A DNA stretch of 8,649 bases. Origin: Candidatus Sumerlaeota bacterium (GTDB taxonomy: Bacteria; Sumerlaeota; Sumerlaeia; JADFCT01). Location: positions 1 to 8,649 of the forward strand of contig JAPLSP010000721.1 in NCBI GenBank assembly GCA_026398575.1. Direction: 5' to 3'. A program made the position numbers and the translations under genes. The notes beneath the pieces were generated by a model, which searched no databases, was not told the DNA's origin, and saw only the letters and a program-made list of their open reading frames with translations. The stretch's first letter is position 1. The number at the start of each line of letters is the position of its first letter. This document shows positions 6,976 to 8,649 of this stretch, piece after piece.

Positions 6976-7034
6976 TCAAGGTTCGACCTCGAAATCTGCA
7001 ATTCTAACGAATTCGATCTCAAGGTCCAACCCCG
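6976..7034. repeat. Pair of 16-nt direct repeats around the A-B promoter
   Basis: TCAAGGTTCGACCTCG (6976-6991) and TCAAGGTCCAACCCCG (7019-7034) match at 13 of 16 positions, with their starts 43 nt apart. One copy covers the proposed -35 box and the other the leader just before the gene A start, which is what a tandem operator would look like. No repressor gene is next to it in this window, so regulation is an inference. Confidence 0.4.
7001..7029 (-). promoter_or_regulatory. Putative sigma-70-type promoter of gene A
   Basis: On the minus strand TTGGAC (7029-7024) and TAGAAT (7006-7001) are separated by 17 nt. The -10 matches the consensus at five of six positions; the -35 matches only its TTG. 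Transcription would begin near 6994, giving a leader of about 20 nt. Chance matches of this quality are common in AT-rich DNA, and non-enterobacterial hosts may use other consensus sequences. Confidence 0.4.
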
Positions 7035-7081
7035 CTATGCGAATTGTTGCGCTATACTCAAAATTCTGCAAACGGAAAACT

Positions 7082-8197
7082 CTATTTTATGGTGACTTCC
7101 TTGCCCGCCGCCGCTGAACGATAGACGCCGTCTATGAACTTCTGAACGGCTAATCCCGCTTCGCCGGGCGCGCGCAACTCCGTGCCCTTCATGCAGGCGT
7201 CAACCCAGTTTTGGAGTTTGTAAACGAACAGCGTCGGGAAGTCGGTTTTGGGGCTGAGCCAGCCGGGGACGGTGTTGATCATGGTGCCGGCGCGGTCGGT
7301 GAAGATCATCGGGGGATCCCATTGGCAGCCGCCTTTCGTGCCCATCATCGAGAAATTCCACGCGTCCTTCTCGATGTGCGCGACGAACGAGGCTTCGATG
7401 TTCAGGAGGGCGCCGTTGTCGAAGCGGATCTGGCCGATGGCCATGTCCTCGACGGTGTAGGTTTTGTAGTCCCAGTTGGGCCACATGGAGGCGACGCTGG
7501 ATTTTTTGTTGCCCATGAAGGTCCAGGTGTTACCGACGGCGGCGATGGGCCTGGGCGAGCCCATGACGTAGTGCGCCATCTCAAGGACGTGGACGCCGAT
7601 GTCAATCATCGGTCCGCCGCCCTGCATTTCCTTGCGGCCGAAGACGCCCCAGTTGGGGATGCCGCGGCGGCGCAGCGCGAGGCACTTGACGTACATGATG
7701 TCGCCGAACTGGCCTTCATCGCGCGCGCGCGTGAGGAATTCGCTGTAGGGGTGATAGCGGTACTGGAAGCCGACGGCGAGTTTGACCTTGTTCTTTTTGG
7801 CGGCGGCGATCATGGCCTCGCATTGCGCGGGATTCATCGCCATGGGCTTCTCGACGAAGACGTGGGCTTTGGCGTTGGCGGCGTCAATGGCGGGCGCGGC
7901 ATGGACGCCGTTGGGCGTGCAGATGTCAACCGCGTCGGGCTTGACTTCCTTGAGCATCACTTTCCAGTCTTTGTAGTTCTTGGTGACGCCCCATTTCTCC
8001 TTCATGACATCCAGCCGCGCGGGGACGATGTCCACGCCGGCGACGACCTCGACTTCGGGGAACTGCTTGAAGGTGTCCATGTGATACTGCGCGATGCCGC
8101 CGCAGCCGACGATGGCCACGCGCAGTTTCGGGCCTTTGTATTCTTTCTTGACTTCCATCGCGAGTGAGTCTGTCGAGACGGTTTTCTTCTCTGCCAT
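7082..8197 (-). CDS. Gfo/Idh/MocA family NAD(P)-dependent oxidoreductase
   Basis: This 371-aa protein has the full family layout. The N-terminal Rossmann fold carries GCGGIA at 31-36 (IVGCGGIAQYH) and an acidic residue after strand 2 (Asp56), which favours NAD. CTPNGVHA is at 93-100 and the EKP motif at 116-118, with Lys117 the expected catalytic lysine. The C-terminal alpha/beta domain has GGGPMIDIGVH, placing Asp199 and His203 in the usual active-site positions. Members oxidise or reduce sugars, inositols or their derivatives in the cytosol; the substrate cannot be read from sequence. The Rossmann motif starts about 20 residues later than usual, after a Lys/Glu-rich extension with no Tat twin-arginine signal, and Met14 is a possible alternative start. 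The annotated ATG has AAGGAG (8204-8209) 6 nt upstream, so I keep it. High GC and G/C-ending codons contrast with genes A and B downstream. Confidence 0.93.
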   Translation of the reverse strand: MAEKKTVSTDSLAMEVKKEYKGPKLRVAIVGCGGIAQYHMDTFKQFPEVEVVAGVDIVPARLDVMKEKWGVTKNYKDWKVMLKEVKPDAVDICTPNGVHAAPAIDAANAKAHVFVEKPMAMNPAQCEAMIAAAKKNKVKLAVGFQYRYHPYSEFLTRARDEGQFGDIMYVKCLALRRRGIPNWGVFGRKEMQGGGPMIDIGVHVLEMAHYVMGSPRPIAAVGNTWTFMGNKKSSVASMWPNWDYKTYTVEDMAIGQIRFDNGALLNIEASFVAHIEKDAWNFSMMGTKGGCQWDPPMIFTDRAGTMINTVPGWLSPKTDFPTLFVYKLQNWVDACMKGTELRAPGEAGLAVQKFIDGVYRSAAAGKEVTIK

Positions 8198-8369
8198 GAT
8201 ATGCTCCTTGGATGCGGGTCTGATTGGATGTGGGCCGGATGCCGCGCCCGAGCGGGACGGTCAGCGGCATTCATGCAAAGGCATGATGTTCAGAATCCCT
8301 GATTCCGGCTAGGGAAAAATGCGTGAAAAGCGAATTTTCGCAGAAGGCAGGATATAGAGATATCGTAAG
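8198..8369 (-). other. Upstream region of the oxidoreductase with possible leader hairpins
   Basis: There is no gene here. Two stems can form in a transcript leading into the oxidoreductase: ATGCCGC (8239-8245) with GCGGCAT (8264-8270) around an 18-nt loop, and TCATGC (8271-8276) with GCATGA (8281-8286) around AAAG. They are adjacent and could stack. I see no known riboswitch core and no clear -35/-10 pair. Confidence 0.3.
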
Positions 8370-8509
8370 CCTTTAGCCGGTTATAACAAAGTCACCACCG
8401 AGACACCGAGGCACAGAGAATTCCACAAAGAGTCTTATTCATGCGCTTTGGGATGCGTTTCTCTGCGCCTCGGTGTCTCGGTGGTGACTTTGTTATAACC
8501 GGCTAAAGG
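8370..8509. repeat. 140-nt inverted-repeat element, copy 2 (near-perfect)
   Basis: The 51-nt arms (8370-8420 and 8459-8509) pair with only one mismatch (8413/8466), around a 38-nt loop (8421-8458). The ends are CCTTTAGCC and GGCTAAAGG, and the arm contains CACCACCGAGACACCGAGG. Length, ends, core motif and loop similarity (CAAAGA near its left side, GGATGC near its right) match copy 1 in direct orientation. This copy is less decayed, so it is probably the younger one. There is no internal ORF, and no target-site duplication is obvious in the flanks. Confidence 0.88.
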
Positions 8510-8649
8510 ATTACAGGATATCGAGGCGATGAATGCCGCGGATGGATGCCTTGTGTGTGACAAAATAATGTGCGGCAAAATAATCAGAGCAAAGGAATAG
8601 CGGCGTTTTTTGTTTGAATCGCAGGCGCCGGAAGCTCTTGAATACCGCG
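8510..8649. other. Gene-free right edge
   Basis: I see no supported gene, RNA or regulatory site. All three plus frames are interrupted. Two minus-strand frames are open from the edge, one stopping at 8584-8586 and one running to the edge of the repeat, but neither gives a recognisable protein end. Confidence 0.4.

Larger units (their letters stand above)
3085..7081. other. GC-poor three-gene segment, probable acquired defence cassette
   Basis: The genes at 3159-4358, 4599-5675 and 5665-6972 are visibly poorer in GC (many sequence lines near or below half G+C) than the oxidoreductase and beta-helix genes on either side (many lines above 60 percent). They also use A/T-ending codons freely. 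A palindromic element abuts the left edge. No integrase, tRNA or flanking direct repeat marks the ends, so the boundaries are approximate and the mechanism of entry is unknown. Confidence 0.5.

Noticed and set aside
7211..8167. 318-aa plus-strand frame
   Set aside because: It is antisense to the oxidoreductase, which is unmistakable. Its His/Asp/Gly/Val-rich composition is the mirror of a GC-rich gene.
8584..8649. Open minus frame from the right edge as the C-terminus of another gene
   Set aside because: It has only 21 codons with no recognisable content; an adjacent frame is also open, so coding cannot be told from chance.

Overview
The window looks like a piece of a chromosome from an environmental bacterium with fairly high GC. 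A Gfo/Idh/MocA oxidoreductase, a secreted beta-helix protein and a membrane-anchored carboxypeptidase-regulatory-like protein would fit the PVC superphylum or a neighbouring group such as Hydrogenedentota or Sumerlaeota. That placement rests on gene content and repeat style only and is weak. Every convincing gene lies on the minus strand, so transcription runs from high to low coordinates.

Layout in transcription order: (1) 8649-8198 is gene-free, with a 140-nt near-perfect inverted repeat (8370-8509) and a leader that can fold. (2) 8197-7082 encodes a Gfo/Idh/MocA-family NAD(P)-dependent oxidoreductase. (3) 6972-4599 holds two genes overlapping by 11 nt, here called A (435 aa) and B (358 aa). 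They are preceded by a plausible promoter lying between two copies of a 16-nt direct repeat. I recognise neither protein, but B has a possible PD-(D/E)XK-type nuclease motif. (4) 4358-3159 encodes a membrane-anchored coiled-coil protein with a C-terminal GIY-YIG (Mug113-type) domain. This is the architecture of DUF4041 proteins, which include the membrane-bound anti-phage nuclease SNIPE. (5) 3157-2981 carries REP-like or MITE-like palindromes with GTCCCC ends. (6) 2920-1625 encodes a secreted parallel beta-helix (pectate-lyase-like) protein. (7) 1539-1400 is a second 140-nt copy of the long inverted repeat. (8) 1368-1042 encodes a YbjQ/UPF0145 protein. (9) 873-1 is the N-terminal part of a single-pass membrane protein with carboxypeptidase-regulatory-like beta-sandwich domains, running off the window edge.

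The three genes between about 3.15 and 7.0 kb are clearly poorer in GC than the genes on either side and use different codons. They sit between metabolic or envelope genes, next to transposon-associated palindromes. The best reading is a horizontally acquired defence cassette made of a SNIPE-like nuclease plus an uncharacterised two-gene module. That A and B form a new defence system is an inference from context, operon structure and one weak nuclease motif; the sequence does not prove it. A and B are the strongest candidate in this window for something undescribed.
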